Shown in pieces: positions 8,330-18,159 of a stretch of 64,000 nucleotides of DNA; position 1 is the first letter of the stretch; the number at the start of each line of letters is the position of its first letter. The position numbers were made by a program, and so were the translations under genes. The stretch comes from Arthrobacter crystallopoietes. GTDB lineage: Bacteria; Actinomycetota; Actinomycetes; Actinomycetales; Micrococcaceae. Where the stretch lies: assembly GCF_002849715.1 (NCBI RefSeq), contig NZ_CP018863.1, positions 248,001 to 312,000 of the forward strand, given 5' to 3'. Below the pieces are notes generated by a model. That model was not told the origin of the DNA. It searched no databases and worked only from the letters and a program-made list of their open reading frames with translations.

Positions 8330-9001
8330 ATGAAAGCACGCACGGAGTCCGATTCGGTCAGCGCAGTTGCCGCTTTAGCGGATTCCTCCCGGCGTGGCGT
8401 CTACGAATACATCCTCGAAGCGGACGGGCCGGTGAGCCGGGACGACGTCGCCGGCGCCCTAGGCATGGTGCGCGGCACGGCGGCCTTCCATCTGGACCGG
8501 CTGGCGCGGGAAGAACTGCTGACCGTCAGCTACCGGCGCCTCACCGGGCGCAGCGGACCCGGGTCAGGCCGGCCGACCAAACTGTACGCCCCGGCGGTCC
8601 GGGAAGTCTCGGTCAGCCTGCCCCAGCGCCATTATGATCTGGCCGCCGAACTCCTCGCGGCCGCCGTCGAGAATTCGCACCGGACCGGAACGCCGGTGGA
8701 AGAGTCCCTGCGCCGGGTGGCCGCCGAGGCCGGGAACTCCATCGGCAAGGACGCGGACAGCTTGGAGCAGGCGTTGGAGAAGTACGGGTTCAAGCCCGAG
8801 ACCGAGGAGGACGGCAGCATCGTCCTGCAGAACTGTCCGTTCCACCGCCTGTCGCAACGCCACACGGCCACTATCTGCGGGCTGAACCTGGATCTGTTGT
8901 CGGCGGTGACCGGCAAGACCGGACCCGAGGGCTGCACGGCGGTGCTGGATCCCGCGCCCGGGCGCTGCTGCGTCAGGATCCTGCCGCCCGATCGCGACTG
9001 A
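8330..9001 (+). CDS. HTH transcriptional regulator with cysteine-rich C-terminus
   Basis: A 223-residue regulator of the COG2345-like type. The N-terminal winged helix (about residues 8-75) contains ALADSSRRGVYEYILEADGP and VRGTAAFHLDRLAREELL. The C-terminal 70 residues contain NCPFHRLSQRHTATICG, a further Cys about 19 residues on and a terminal CC pair. SufR and related regulators bind an Fe-S cluster with similarly placed cysteines, so redox or metal sensing is plausible but unproven. It is divergent from doxX. The ATG has only a weak ribosome site, and the message may be nearly leaderless. Confidence 0.85.
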   Translation: MKARTESDSVSAVAALADSSRRGVYEYILEADGPVSRDDVAGALGMVRGTAAFHLDRLAREELLTVSYRRLTGRSGPGSGRPTKLYAPAVREVSVSLPQRHYDLAAELLAAAVENSHRTGTPVEESLRRVAAEAGNSIGKDADSLEQALEKYGFKPETEEDGSIVLQNCPFHRLSQRHTATICGLNLDLLSAVTGKTGPEGCTAVLDPAPGRCCVRILPPDRD

Positions 9002-9042
9002 AACCTCGCACTCCGCCTGAGGTCCAGCCGGCAGTGGGAGCT

Positions 9043-10632
9043 TCAGCCATCCTGCCGGAGTTCCAGCAACGCCCGCACGGTTTCGGGCACGGCCCGGCTG
9101 ATGTCCGATGCGGCGACCGGTCCCCCGGCAGCGGCCTCGGTTCCGGCGATCCCGTGCACAGCGGCGGCCATGGCCGCTACCGCCGCCCAATGGTCCGGCT
9201 CCGCAATGCCTGCTTCGGCCAGGAGGTCGCGCTGGACAGTGGCGGCGAGCGCGCCGAGGATCCCGGCGAGCGTGTCACCCGATCCTGCCGCCGCCAGCCA
9301 GGGCGTGGCGTTGTCCTGGGTAAAGAGGGCACCGGATGGTGAAGAGATGACGGTTGTTGCGCCCTTCAGCAGCACGGTAGCACCGGTGAGCCCGGCGCCA
9401 AGGCGTGCAAAGTCCGACGGCGCTGCCTCCACCTGCTCGCGCGTCACCTCCACGTCCTGCTCGGCCAGGATACGGACGAGTTCACCGGCGTGCGGCGTCA
9501 GGATGACCTGCGGGCCCAGATCGGAAGGCAGACTGTCCAGCGCGCCGGCATCCGCCACCACCGGCAGCCCGGAAGCGAGTGCGTCGCGGACGCGGGCCTG
9601 CTGGTCCCGATCACCGGTGGCGCCGGGTCCCACCAGCCAGGCCTGCACGCGGCTCTCCCCCACGCTGCCCTGGCTGCAGACGGCTTCCGGCGTCGAAAGG
9701 TTGACCAGGCGGCAGATCTCCTGCGGTCCCAGGTAGCGGATCATGCCCACGCCGGTGGCCGCGGCCGCCTGCGTGCACAGCAGCGCGGCTCCCGGATACT
9801 GGGCCGACCCTGCGACGATGCCGAGCACGCCGCGCGTGTACTTGTGGCTGGTTCTCTGCGGCACCGGCCACCAGTCGGCCAGATCCGCCGGTTCCAGCCG
9901 CCGTAGTTCCGGTGCCGGCAGATGCGGACCGAGTCCGATATCCACGGTCAGCACTCTGCCTGCGAGCCCGGCGGCGGGATCCGTGAGCAGTCCGGCTTTG
10001 GTGCCACCGAAGGTCACGGTGAGGTCTGCCGGCATGACGGGCCCGGAGACTTCCCCGGTCTCGGCGGAGACTCCGCTGGGCAGGTCGCAGGCGACGGTCA
10101 GCGCCGGGGCATCCAGCCCAATGATGCGCTCCACCAGTTCCTTCGCCGGGCTGCGCAGGCCCCCGGAAGCGCCGGTTCCGAGAATCCCGTCAATCAGCGC
10201 ATCCGCACGGGAGCAGAGAGCTGCGGCTTCGTCCGGGGTGACGAAGGGACCGGCTGCCGCAGCGGCGGAATCATCGGCACCCGCGCCGGCACCGTCACCA
10301 CCAGCGGCCAGCCGCAGCACGGTCCCGCCGGCTTTCTCAAACGCGGCCAGCGCCTGCGGGTGGCTGCGCGCCGAGGTGAGCACCGCCGTCGTACTCATCC
10401 CTTTGCGTGCAAGGGTGGCCGCGGCGAAGAGCGCGTCTCCCCCGTTGTTGCCGCTGCCGGCGATCACCGCCAGCCTCGCGCCGTAAACCCGTCCGCGGGT
10501 TTCCCGTACTGCGCGGAGCACGGCGTTGGCCAGGCCGTGGGCGGCGGTGGCCATGAGCCGGTCGCCGTGGCCGGCGTCGAGCAGCGGCTGCTCGGCGGCG
10601 CGGATCTGGCGACCGGTCCAGGCGCTGATCAT
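9043..10632 (-). CDS. nnr: Bifunctional NAD(P)H-hydrate epimerase/dehydratase
   Basis: A 529-residue repair enzyme for hydrated NADH and NADPH. The N-terminal YjeF_N epimerase domain (about 1-240) has VIAGSGNNGGDALFAAATLA and the later PSGVSAETGEVSG. The C-terminal dehydratase domain of ribokinase fold (about 250-525) has GVLGIVAGSAQYPGAALL, VILTPHAGELVRIL and the catalytic GSGDTLAGILGALAA. It is the last gene of the trehalose operon, 4 bases after treZ, an arrangement known from related actinobacteria. A low-complexity Ala/Gly insertion (GGDGAGAGADDSAAAAAGP) sits in the epimerase domain. Confidence 0.95.
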   Translation of the reverse strand: MISAWTGRQIRAAEQPLLDAGHGDRLMATAAHGLANAVLRAVRETRGRVYGARLAVIAGSGNNGGDALFAAATLARKGMSTTAVLTSARSHPQALAAFEKAGGTVLRLAAGGDGAGAGADDSAAAAAGPFVTPDEAAALCSRADALIDGILGTGASGGLRSPAKELVERIIGLDAPALTVACDLPSGVSAETGEVSGPVMPADLTVTFGGTKAGLLTDPAAGLAGRVLTVDIGLGPHLPAPELRRLEPADLADWWPVPQRTSHKYTRGVLGIVAGSAQYPGAALLCTQAAAATGVGMIRYLGPQEICRLVNLSTPEAVCSQGSVGESRVQAWLVGPGATGDRDQQARVRDALASGLPVVADAGALDSLPSDLGPQVILTPHAGELVRILAEQDVEVTREQVEAAPSDFARLGAGLTGATVLLKGATTVISSPSGALFTQDNATPWLAAAGSGDTLAGILGALAATVQRDLLAEAGIAEPDHWAAVAAMAAAVHGIAGTEAAAGGPVAASDISRAVPETVRALLELRQDG

Positions 10633-10636
10633 GCTC

Positions 10637-12397
10637 CTAGCCCTGACCGCGGATGATCGCGGCGGAGTTGGCCGGCAGCGTCAGCACGCCGTCGAGGTTC
10701 ACTTCGTCCGCGGTGGCGAGCAGCAGCCGGCCGGTGCCCGCATCCATAGTGCAGGTCCGGTCCGCAAAGTTGAAGCACACGCTGATCCGGCCGCGGCGCA
10801 GGATGAACCAGCCGTGGTCCTGGTCGAATTCCACGTGGACGGAGGCGAAGTCAGGGTCCGTGAGTTCCGGGGTCTGCCGGCGCAGCGCGATCAGGTCCTT
10901 GTAGAGGGCGAGCAGCCGGGCGTGGTCCCCGCGCTCCGGCTCGGACCAGTCCAGCTTGGAATTGGTGAAGGTGGACCCGGCCTGAGGGTCCGGCACGAGG
11001 TCCGGGTCCCAGCCCATCCGCTCGAACTCCCGAAGCCGGCCGGCCGACGTGGCCTCGCCCAGTTCCGGCTCCGGATGGGAGGTGAAGAACTGCCAAGGGG
11101 TCGACGCCGCGAACTCCTCGCCCATAAAGAGCATCGGCGTGAACGGCGACGTCAGGTTCAGCACCGCGGCCATCGCCAGCCGGCCATAGCCCAGTGTGGA
11201 GGACAGCCGGTCCCCCGCCGCGCGGTTGCCGATCTGGTCATGGTTCTGCGTGCACACCACCAGCTGGCGCGCGTTCACCCGTTCCTTGTTGATCGGCCGG
11301 CCGTGGTGCCGGTGCCGGAAGGAGGAGTAGGTGCCGTTGTGGAAGAAGCCTTCCGTGAACACCTTCGCCAGCACGTCCAGGCCCTCGAAGTCCGCGTAGT
11401 AGCCGGCGGTTTCGCCGGTCAGGTTCACATGGACGGCATGGTGGAAATCGTCGCTCCACTGCCCGGTGAGTCCGTAACCGTTCACGTTCCGGGACTCCAG
11501 CAGCCGCGGATTGTTCAGATCCGATTCCGCGATCAGGAACAGCGGCTTGTCCAGCTCCCGGGAGCATTCATCCGTGGCGGCCGAGAACTCTTCGAGGATG
11601 TGTACCGCGCGCTCGTCCTGCAGTGCGTGGACGGCATCCAGCCGCAGCCCGTCCACATGGTAGTCGCGGAACCACATCAGCACGTTGTCCAAAATGTAGC
11701 GGCGGACCTCGTCCGAATCGGGGCCGTCCAGGTTCACCGAGTCGCCCCAGCTGTTACCGCCCGCAGCGCTCAGGTAGGGGCCGAAGCGCGGCAGGTAGTT
11801 CCCGCTGGGTCCCAGATGGTTGTAGACCACATCCTGGATCACGCCGATGCCGTGCCGGTGCGCGGCGTCCACAAACCGCTGGTACGCCGCGGGGCCGCCG
11901 TAGGTTTCCTGCACCGCGTACCAGTGCACGCCGTCGTAGCCCCAGTTGTGCGTGCCGTTGAACGCGTTGACCGGCAGCAGTTCCACGAAGTCGATGCCGA
12001 GTCCGGCGAGGTAGTCCAGCTTGGCAGTGGCGGCGTCCAGCGTCCCTTCCGGGGTGAAGGTGCCCAGGTGCAGCTCGTAGATCACGCCGCCGTTCAGCCC
12101 CGGTGACTGCCAGCCGCCGTCCGCCCACTGGTGGGCGCCGGCGTCGAACGTGCGGGACAGCCCGTGCACTCCGTCCGGCTGGCGGCGCGATCGCGGATCC
12201 GGCAGCGGCGTGGTTTCCCCGTCCAGCAGGTAGCCGTAGTCTGTGTCCCCCGCGGGCGCAGCTGACGGGTCGGCCAGCGACCACCAGCCGTCCTGGCTCT
12301 GAACCATGGACAGCAGTTGGCCGGCCGCCTTCAGCTCGACGGTTTTGGCCAGCGGCGCCCAGACGTCAAAGCGTGCTGGGGCTATTCCGGTACTCAC
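10637..12397 (-). CDS. treZ: Malto-oligosyltrehalose trehalohydrolase
   Basis: A 586-residue GH13 enzyme that hydrolyses the bond next to the terminal trehalose unit of maltooligosyl-trehalose and releases free trehalose in the cytoplasm. An N-terminal CBM48-like domain (about 1-90) precedes the barrel. The barrel shows GWDGVHW-like [48 protein letters not shown] with the nucleophile Asp, and [13 protein letters not shown] with the general acid Glu. A C-terminal beta domain closes the protein. It overlaps treY by 4 bases (ATGA), so translation is coupled. Confidence 0.96.
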   Translation of the reverse strand: MSTGIAPARFDVWAPLAKTVELKAAGQLLSMVQSQDGWWSLADPSAAPAGDTDYGYLLDGETTPLPDPRSRRQPDGVHGLSRTFDAGAHQWADGGWQSPGLNGGVIYELHLGTFTPEGTLDAATAKLDYLAGLGIDFVELLPVNAFNGTHNWGYDGVHWYAVQETYGGPAAYQRFVDAAHRHGIGVIQDVVYNHLGPSGNYLPRFGPYLSAAGGNSWGDSVNLDGPDSDEVRRYILDNVLMWFRDYHVDGLRLDAVHALQDERAVHILEEFSAATDECSRELDKPLFLIAESDLNNPRLLESRNVNGYGLTGQWSDDFHHAVHVNLTGETAGYYADFEGLDVLAKVFTEGFFHNGTYSSFRHRHHGRPINKERVNARQLVVCTQNHDQIGNRAAGDRLSSTLGYGRLAMAAVLNLTSPFTPMLFMGEEFAASTPWQFFTSHPEPELGEATSAGRLREFERMGWDPDLVPDPQAGSTFTNSKLDWSEPERGDHARLLALYKDLIALRRQTPELTDPDFASVHVEFDQDHGWFILRRGRISVCFNFADRTCTMDAGTGRLLLATADEVNLDGVLTLPANSAAIIRGQG

Positions 12398-14697
12398 TGT
12401 TCTTCCTCCTTGACCAGCAGGGCCACGGGCAGGCCGGCGAAAACGTCACCCACCGGGAGCGCCCCGGTGCTGCTGAAGACCAGCCCGGTGAGCATGTCCT
12501 GGTAGCGTCCGGCCGGAATAACGACGGCGGTGTCCCGCCATCCGCCGGCGCGCTGCAGTCCCAGCGGCAAACGGGTGACCAGGGTGATGGCTCCGCCGCG
12601 GTCGAAACCGAAAACGTGCTCCGCTGCGGCACCCTCGGCGTTGACTGCTTCGTAACCGTTGAACAGGTTCGGCCGGTCGCGGCGCAGCCGCAAAGCCCGG
12701 GCCACCACGAGCATCTTGGCCTGCGCACCCTCGTCGATCGCGGGGATGGTCCCCTCGCCGAGGCGGGCGAGGGCCTTGTGCCGGGCATCGAAGTCCACCG
12801 GCCGCCGGTTGTCCGGATCCACCAGCGAATGGTCCCAGAACTCGGTGCCCTGGTAGACATCGGGAACACCGGGCATGGTCAGCTGCACCAGCTTGGCCGA
12901 GAGCGAGTTGGTCCAGCCGGGCAGCTTGGTCTCTTCCGCCAGCGTGCTCAGGATCCGGTTGACTTCGGGGTTGTCGAAGGCGGCATCCACGGCAGCGTGC
13001 AGCTGTTCTTCGAACTGCTCGTCCGGGTCCAGCCAGGAGGTGCTGTTACCCGCTTCCCGCGCCGCCTTTTCGGCGTAGGCGTGGGCGCGCTTGCGGCTGA
13101 ACGGCCACGCGCCCAGCGCCGCCTGCCACAGCAGGTCCGCGAACGGCACATCACCCAGCGGCGCGGCCGCATCCAGCTCCGCGAACTTCGCGGACCACTC
13201 GCCGGCCATCTCGGAGAGGACGCTGATCCGGGCGCGGGTGTCCTCGCTCCGCTTGGTGTCGTGCGTGCTCAGCGCGGTCATGGCCAGCGGTTGTTCCAGC
13301 TGTCGGCGGACCAGCTTGGTGTGCAGGTCGAACGGCTCGATGGCGAAGATGGACGGGTCCGCGCCGACCTCGTTCAGCGAGGTCAGCCGCGAGTAGCGGT
13401 AGAACGCGGTGTCCTCCACCCCCTTGGCCATCACCATGCCCGAGGTCTGCTGGAAGCGGACGGCCAGTGCCGTCAGCTCGCCTTCGGGATTCAGCAGCGG
13501 CTGCAGGGCGACGATCGTTTCGGCCAGGTCCGGGCGGCGCACCTGCGCGGCGATCACCGCTTCCTCCAGGTACTCCGCGCCCTGCGGCAGGTAGCTGCGG
13601 TAGACCGGGAAGCAGGCCAGCAGTTCGGCGAGCGCGTCTGCGGCAATGTCCTGCTCCAGGTCCGCTGATGCGGGGATGAGCCGGGTCAGCCGGAGCACCT
13701 CGGAGCGCAGGATGCCGTCCGTGATGGCACGCTTGGTGTCGTGGATCATGTGCCGGTAGGGCTCCACGGGGGCCACATCGGTCAGCTGCTCCCGGCCCTC
13801 CGGGTCCACGAACAGCCGGTCCACGTCCGCCAGCGCGTCGTACCCGGTGGTGCCGTGGCAGAACCAGCCCGAAGGCAGGCTCTCCCCCGGTTCCAGGATC
13901 TTCTCCACCAGCACGTACGCCCCGCCGGTCAGCTCGTGCAGCTGGCGCAAGTAGCCGCCGGGGTCCGCGAGACCGTCCGGGTGGTCGATGCGCAGCCCGT
14001 CCACCAGTCCCTCGGTGAACCAGCGCCGAATTTCGGCGTGCGATTCCTCAAACACCCACGGTACTTCCACGCGCACCCCGGCGAGCGAGTTCACACCGAA
14101 GAACCGGCGGTAGTTCAGCTCGCTGTCCGCCCGGCGCCAGTTCACCAGCTGGTAGTGCTGCCGCTCATGGACAGTGCGGGCGTCCGCGCCGTCATCCGCT
14201 GTTCCGGCGGCCACGGGGAAGCGGTTCTCGTAGTACCGCAGCTCGCCGTCCACCAGCTCCAACGAGTCCAGTTCCGCGCCGCCGTCGCCCAGGACCGGCA
14301 GCCGGAGCTTCCCGCCCGCGGCGTCCCAGTCGACGTCGAACGCCTCCGCATACCGCGAGCCGCGCCCCTCGGCCAGCAGCGACCACCACCACCGGTTGTT
14401 CACCGGTGTGGCCACGCCCATGTGGTTGGGCACGATGTCCACCAACACGCCCATTCCGGCGGCGTGCGCGGCTTCGGAGAGCGCCTTCAGCCCCTCGGCT
14501 CCGCCGCGCGCCGGGTCCACTACGGTGAAGTCGACGACGTCGTACCCATGGTCCGAGCCGGGCTCTGCCGTAAGGATCGGCGAGAGGTACACCCAGTCCG
14601 CGCCGAGCTCGCGCAGGTACGGCACCAGCCGAGCCGCGTCGAACAGGTTGAAGGACTCGCGGATCTGCAGGCGGTAGGTGGAGAGCGGGGTTTTCAT
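12394..14697 (-). CDS. treY: Malto-oligosyltrehalose synthase
   Basis: A 767-residue GH13 enzyme that isomerises the reducing-end alpha-1,4 bond of maltodextrins to alpha,alpha-1,1. It starts [20 protein letters not shown], typical of TreY. It carries [33 protein letters not shown] with the nucleophile Asp, and the family mark [15 protein letters not shown]. The C-terminal [20 protein letters not shown] is also diagnostic. It overlaps glgX upstream and treZ downstream by 4 bases each. Confidence 0.97.
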   Translation of the reverse strand: MKTPLSTYRLQIRESFNLFDAARLVPYLRELGADWVYLSPILTAEPGSDHGYDVVDFTVVDPARGGAEGLKALSEAAHAAGMGVLVDIVPNHMGVATPVNNRWWWSLLAEGRGSRYAEAFDVDWDAAGGKLRLPVLGDGGAELDSLELVDGELRYYENRFPVAAGTADDGADARTVHERQHYQLVNWRRADSELNYRRFFGVNSLAGVRVEVPWVFEESHAEIRRWFTEGLVDGLRIDHPDGLADPGGYLRQLHELTGGAYVLVEKILEPGESLPSGWFCHGTTGYDALADVDRLFVDPEGREQLTDVAPVEPYRHMIHDTKRAITDGILRSEVLRLTRLIPASADLEQDIAADALAELLACFPVYRSYLPQGAEYLEEAVIAAQVRRPDLAETIVALQPLLNPEGELTALAVRFQQTSGMVMAKGVEDTAFYRYSRLTSLNEVGADPSIFAIEPFDLHTKLVRRQLEQPLAMTALSTHDTKRSEDTRARISVLSEMAGEWSAKFAELDAAAPLGDVPFADLLWQAALGAWPFSRKRAHAYAEKAAREAGNSTSWLDPDEQFEEQLHAAVDAAFDNPEVNRILSTLAEETKLPGWTNSLSAKLVQLTMPGVPDVYQGTEFWDHSLVDPDNRRPVDFDARHKALARLGEGTIPAIDEGAQAKMLVVARALRLRRDRPNLFNGYEAVNAEGAAAEHVFGFDRGGAITLVTRLPLGLQRAGGWRDTAVVIPAGRYQDMLTGLVFSSTGALPVGDVFAGLPVALLVKEEEQ

Positions 14698-16883
14698 ACG
14701 GATCCCTTGCCCGTGCCCTTGGCATCCGCCATGGCCGCCAGCGACGCCGCCACGGAGTGGTCAGGCTCGTCGGCCGGCGGCGTGTATGCCCGCAGCACCA
14801 CCATCGCCTTGGCCTGCACAGTCATGGGCTTCCCTGCCGCGATCGGTTCGGAATCGGCGTACTCGCCGGCGGTGTCGATCACTTGGTCCCACTTGGCCGC
14901 GTACTCCTTCGGTGGCAGAACGAACTCCACATCATGGTCATCCGCGTTGAAGTAGATCAGGAAGTTCTCGTCCGTGATCCGCTGCCCGCGCTCGTCCCGG
15001 CCCGGGATGCCCTGGCCGTTGAGGAAGACCCCGATGCACCGGCCCAGCGCCGCGTCCCAGTCCTCGGGCTCCATCAGGGTTCCGTCCGCGGTCAGCCAGA
15101 CAATGTCCGGCAGCGCCTCGCCCTCGCCCCGGCGGACCGGCCGCCCATCGAAGAAACGACGACGGCGGAACGTGGGGTGTTCGGTGCGCAGCTTGTTCAC
15201 CGCGGCGACGAACTCCAGCAGCGGCTGGTCAACCTTGTCCCAGTCCACCCAGGACAGCTCGGAATCCTGGCAGTACACGTTGTTGTTGCCCTGCTGGGTG
15301 CGGCCCAGCTCGTCGCCGTGCGCGATCATCGGCACGCCCTGGCTCAGCAGCAGCGTGGCCAGGAAGTTCCGCTGCTGCCGGGCGCGCAGGCCCTGCACCT
15401 TCGGATCGTCCGTCTCCCCCTCCACCCCGCAGTTCCACGAGCGGTTGTGGGATTCGCCGTCGTTATTGTCTTCGCCGTTGGCCTCATTGTGCTTCTCGTT
15501 GTAGGAGACCAGGTCCCGCAGCGTGAAGCCGTCATGGGCGGTGACGAAGTTGATCGAGGCCACCGGGCGGCGGCCGGAACTCTCGTACAAATCCGCCGAA
15601 CCAGTGATGCGCGAGGCGAACTCGCCCAGGGTGGAGGGCTCGCCGCGCCAGAAGTCCCGGACCGTGTCCCGGTAGAGCCCGTTCCACTCCGTCCACAGCG
15701 GCGGGAAGTTGCCCACCTGGTAGCCGCCGGGGCCTACGTCCCACGGCTCGGCGATGAGTTTGCTCTGCGAAACTACCGGATCCTGCTGGCAAAGTTCGAA
15801 GAAGGTGGACAGCCGGTCCACATCGTAGAACTCGCGCGCCAGTGTGGAGGCCAGGTCGAACCGGAAACCGTCCACGTGCATCTCCGTGGCCCAGTACCGC
15901 AGCGAGTCCATCAGCAGCTGCAGCGAGTGCGGGTGGCGCACGTTGAGCGAGTTTCCGGTGCCGGTGTAGTCCATGTAGTACTGCTTCTCATCTTCCATGA
16001 GGCGGTAGTACGCGGAGTTGTCGATGCCCCGGAAGGACAATGTGGGGCCCATATGGTTGCCCTCGGCGGTGTGGTTGTAGACCACGTCCAGGATGACCTC
16101 GATGCCGGCCAGATGCAGCTCGCGCACCATGGCCTTGAACTCCTGCACCTGCTGCCCGGCGTCCCCGGTGGAGCAATAGGTGTTCTGCGGGGCAAAGAAG
16201 CCGATGGTGTTGTAGCCCCAGTAGTTGGACAGGCCCTTTTCCTGCAGCGTGCTGTCATTGACGAACTGGTGCACCGGCATCAGCTCGATCGCGGTGACGC
16301 CCAGCTTCTGCAGGTGCGCGATCACCGACGGATGCGCAATGGCGGCATAGGTGCCGCGCTGCTCCTCGGGGATGTCCGGGTGCAGCTGCGTCAGGCCCTT
16401 CACATGCGCCTCGTAGATGACCGAACGGTGGTACGGAATGCGCGGCTTGCGGTCCCCGTCCCAGTCGAAGAACGGGCTGACCACCACGCCCATCATCATG
16501 TGCGCGGCGGAGTCCTCGTCGTTGCGCGAGTTCTCGTCGCCGAAGTTGTAGCCGAACAGGGACTGGTCCCAGTCGATCTCCCCGTGCACGGCCTTGGCGT
16601 ACGGATCCAGCAGCAGCTTGTTGACGTTACAGCGCTGCCCGTTCGCCGGATCATACGGTCCGTCAACACGGAAGCCGTACTTCTGGCCTGGCAAAACATG
16701 CGGGAGGTAGCAATGCCAGACGTAGCCGTCCACATCCTTAAGTTCAACCCTGGTTTCCTCGCCGTCGTCGTCAAACAGGCAGAGGTAAACGCGCTCGCCT
16801 GCTTCACTGAACAAGGCAAAGTTCGTTCCATTGCCGTCGTAGGTGGCACCCAGCGGATAGGCTTCTCCGGGCCAAACTTCCAT
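14694..16883 (-). CDS. glgX: Glycogen debranching enzyme (GlgX/TreX)
   Basis: A 729-residue isoamylase-type GH13 enzyme that hydrolyses alpha-1,6 branches and supplies linear maltodextrins to TreY. It begins [20 protein letters not shown] with the N-terminal CBM48 domain (about 10-110). The barrel shows [35 protein letters not shown] and [16 protein letters not shown], followed by [19 protein letters not shown]. The last residues lie in a C-terminal beta domain. It is the first gene of the glgX-treY-treZ-nnr operon. An AGGAG site precedes the ATG. Confidence 0.97.
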   Translation of the reverse strand: MEVWPGEAYPLGATYDGNGTNFALFSEAGERVYLCLFDDDGEETRVELKDVDGYVWHCYLPHVLPGQKYGFRVDGPYDPANGQRCNVNKLLLDPYAKAVHGEIDWDQSLFGYNFGDENSRNDEDSAAHMMMGVVVSPFFDWDGDRKPRIPYHRSVIYEAHVKGLTQLHPDIPEEQRGTYAAIAHPSVIAHLQKLGVTAIELMPVHQFVNDSTLQEKGLSNYWGYNTIGFFAPQNTYCSTGDAGQQVQEFKAMVRELHLAGIEVILDVVYNHTAEGNHMGPTLSFRGIDNSAYYRLMEDEKQYYMDYTGTGNSLNVRHPHSLQLLMDSLRYWATEMHVDGFRFDLASTLAREFYDVDRLSTFFELCQQDPVVSQSKLIAEPWDVGPGGYQVGNFPPLWTEWNGLYRDTVRDFWRGEPSTLGEFASRITGSADLYESSGRRPVASINFVTAHDGFTLRDLVSYNEKHNEANGEDNNDGESHNRSWNCGVEGETDDPKVQGLRARQQRNFLATLLLSQGVPMIAHGDELGRTQQGNNNVYCQDSELSWVDWDKVDQPLLEFVAAVNKLRTEHPTFRRRRFFDGRPVRRGEGEALPDIVWLTADGTLMEPEDWDAALGRCIGVFLNGQGIPGRDERGQRITDENFLIYFNADDHDVEFVLPPKEYAAKWDQVIDTAGEYADSEPIAAGKPMTVQAKAMVVLRAYTPPADEPDHSVAASLAAMADAKGTGKGSV

Positions 16884-16913
16884 GTACTGCTCCTGACGTT
16901 AGACGCTCTTGTA

Positions 16914-16936
16914 TCTTTCATACAGTATGCGAAAGA
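16914..16936. promoter_or_regulatory. Inverted repeat upstream of the trehalose operon
   Basis: TCTTTCATAC (16914-16923) faces GTATGCGAAAGA (16925-16936) around a single central A, the match being interrupted only by GC at 16929-16930. It lies about 30 bases upstream of the glgX ATG in an AT-rich patch, where an operator or core promoter would be expected. Function is inferred from position and symmetry only. Confidence 0.4.
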
Positions 16937-17031
16937 CAGTTTGATGATGATTCGGCAACATCGGACCAATTACGACGGCGGGAAGCGGCTATCGCTCGAA
17001 TCCCACCGATGCAGGAAGGAAGGACCGGAAC

Positions 17032-17397
17032 ATGACGGACCGGCACCGGCCAGGCAACGAGGCCTCGTTTGCCCTCCTGGATACGCTCGCGCTCCGGTTT
17101 TCCGAGGACCCTCTGGTCGAACGCGGCACCATGTTCCGCAGCCCCGGCATGAAAGTGGGCGGGAAGGTCTTCGCCTTCCTGGGTGGCGGCGACAGGCTGA
17201 TCGTGAAGATCCCGCGGCACCGGGCGGAGGCCGTCGTTTCCGCCGGCGAGGCAGAGCCGGTCATCATGGGGACGCGGACCATGAAGGAATGGGTGGCCTA
17301 CCCGGCCCTCCCGGACGATCCCCGGGAGACCGAGCAACGCTGGTCCCGCGCCGTCGACGAGGCGTATGCCTACGTGAAAAGCCTCAGGCCCGAGTGA
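17032..17397 (+). CDS. TfoX N-terminal / MmcQ-like small protein
   Basis: A 121-residue protein. The pattern of a glycine-rich hairpin (FRSPGMKVGGKVFAFLGGGD), a strand with RLIVKIPRHRAEAVV and the motif MGTRTMKEWVAYP fits the TfoX N-terminal/MmcQ-YjbR superfamily. TfoX acts in competence in proteobacteria, but actinobacterial stand-alone domains have no established role. The ATG follows a strong AAGGAAGGA site. It is divergent from the trehalose operon. Confidence 0.75.
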   Translation: MTDRHRPGNEASFALLDTLALRFSEDPLVERGTMFRSPGMKVGGKVFAFLGGGDRLIVKIPRHRAEAVVSAGEAEPVIMGTRTMKEWVAYPALPDDPRETEQRWSRAVDEAYAYVKSLRPE

Positions 17398-17418
17398 GCG
17401 CGCGAGGGAAACAGTCTC

Positions 17419-17646
17419 TTAGTCGTCGGCTTCGCCGCCTTCTTCACCGCCGCCTTCGCGGCCCTGTTCGTTGCCGCCTTCTTCACCGCCGCCGTCGTTT
17501 TCTTGCACTTCGCCGTTGTTCTCGTTCTGTTCCTGCTGGACGTCCTGGTTGTTTCCTTCGTCCTCGTTGGGGTTGTCGCAGCCGGTCAGGAGCAGCGCGC
17601 ACAGCGCCACCAGCGTGGCGATGCCCTTGGAAATCTTGGTCGTCAT
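17419..17646 (-). CDS. Small acidic lipoprotein
   Basis: A 75-residue protein with a clear lipoprotein signal: positive N-terminus, hydrophobic core GIATLVALCALL and lipobox LLTGC, giving a mature Cys at about residue 22. The mature part is almost entirely Asp, Glu, Asn, Gln and Gly (for example NNGEVQENDGGGEEGGNEQ) and must be disordered and very acidic. No family or function recognised. It might bind cations or act as a spacer. A VOC gene lies 30 bases upstream on the same strand. Confidence 0.75.
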   Translation of the reverse strand: MTTKISKGIATLVALCALLLTGCDNPNEDEGNNQDVQQEQNENNGEVQENDGGGEEGGNEQGREGGGEEGGEADD

Positions 17647-17676
17647 AAGCGTGCCTTTCGATAGTCGTTTGCGGAG

Positions 17677-18057
17677 TCAGGGCCGTTGGGCGGATTCGAA
17701 CAGTTCGATGAGGTTTCCCGCGGGATCGGCGAGCAGGATCTGGCGCCCGCCGGGCCCGGCCACGTCGGTGCGGAAAGACAGTCCGGCGCTGCGCAACCGC
17801 TCGATCTCGGCGTCGAGGTCATCAAAGATGAGATGGATGCGGTTGGCTCCGGGAGCGGCGTAATCCGCCGGGGTGGCGCGGGCGCCGGAGCTCGCAGGCC
17901 CGGAGAGCAGCACCCGCAGCGGGCCGCGGATGACATCGGCAAAGGCCGGTGCTTGCATGTTGACGGTGAAGCCGAGGTGGGTGGTGTAGAAGTCGACGGC
18001 GGCCTGAACGTCGTCGACGAGGTAGCGGACACTCGCGTATTCATTCGGTGCTGTCAT
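17677..18057 (-). CDS. VOC family (glyoxalase/bleomycin resistance-like) protein
   Basis: A 126-residue single-domain VOC protein. It shows VRYLVDDVQAAVDFYTTHLG at the start and GRQILLADPAGNLIELFE at the end, the paired beta-alpha-beta-beta-beta modules of the fold. VOC proteins include dioxygenases, glyoxalases and drug-binding proteins; the substrate here is unknown. The start is supported by AAGGAG before the ATG. Confidence 0.88.
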   Translation of the reverse strand: MTAPNEYASVRYLVDDVQAAVDFYTTHLGFTVNMQAPAFADVIRGPLRVLLSGPASSGARATPADYAAPGANRIHLIFDDLDAEIERLRSAGLSFRTDVAGPGGRQILLADPAGNLIELFESAQRP

Positions 18058-18159
18058 GGCTTATTCTCCTTCGAAGACGTCTTAAACCCTCCCCTGTTGC
18101 GGTGCTGATCGCAAGCGTATCGTTGAGCTAGCAGCATTCTTTATCGAGGTGAGCTGGCC

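Noticed and set aside
14757..17648. Plus-strand ORF of 963 codons
   Set aside because: Antisense to glgX, then across the divergent gap and the real TfoX-like gene in another frame. It is a shadow of high GC codon use.
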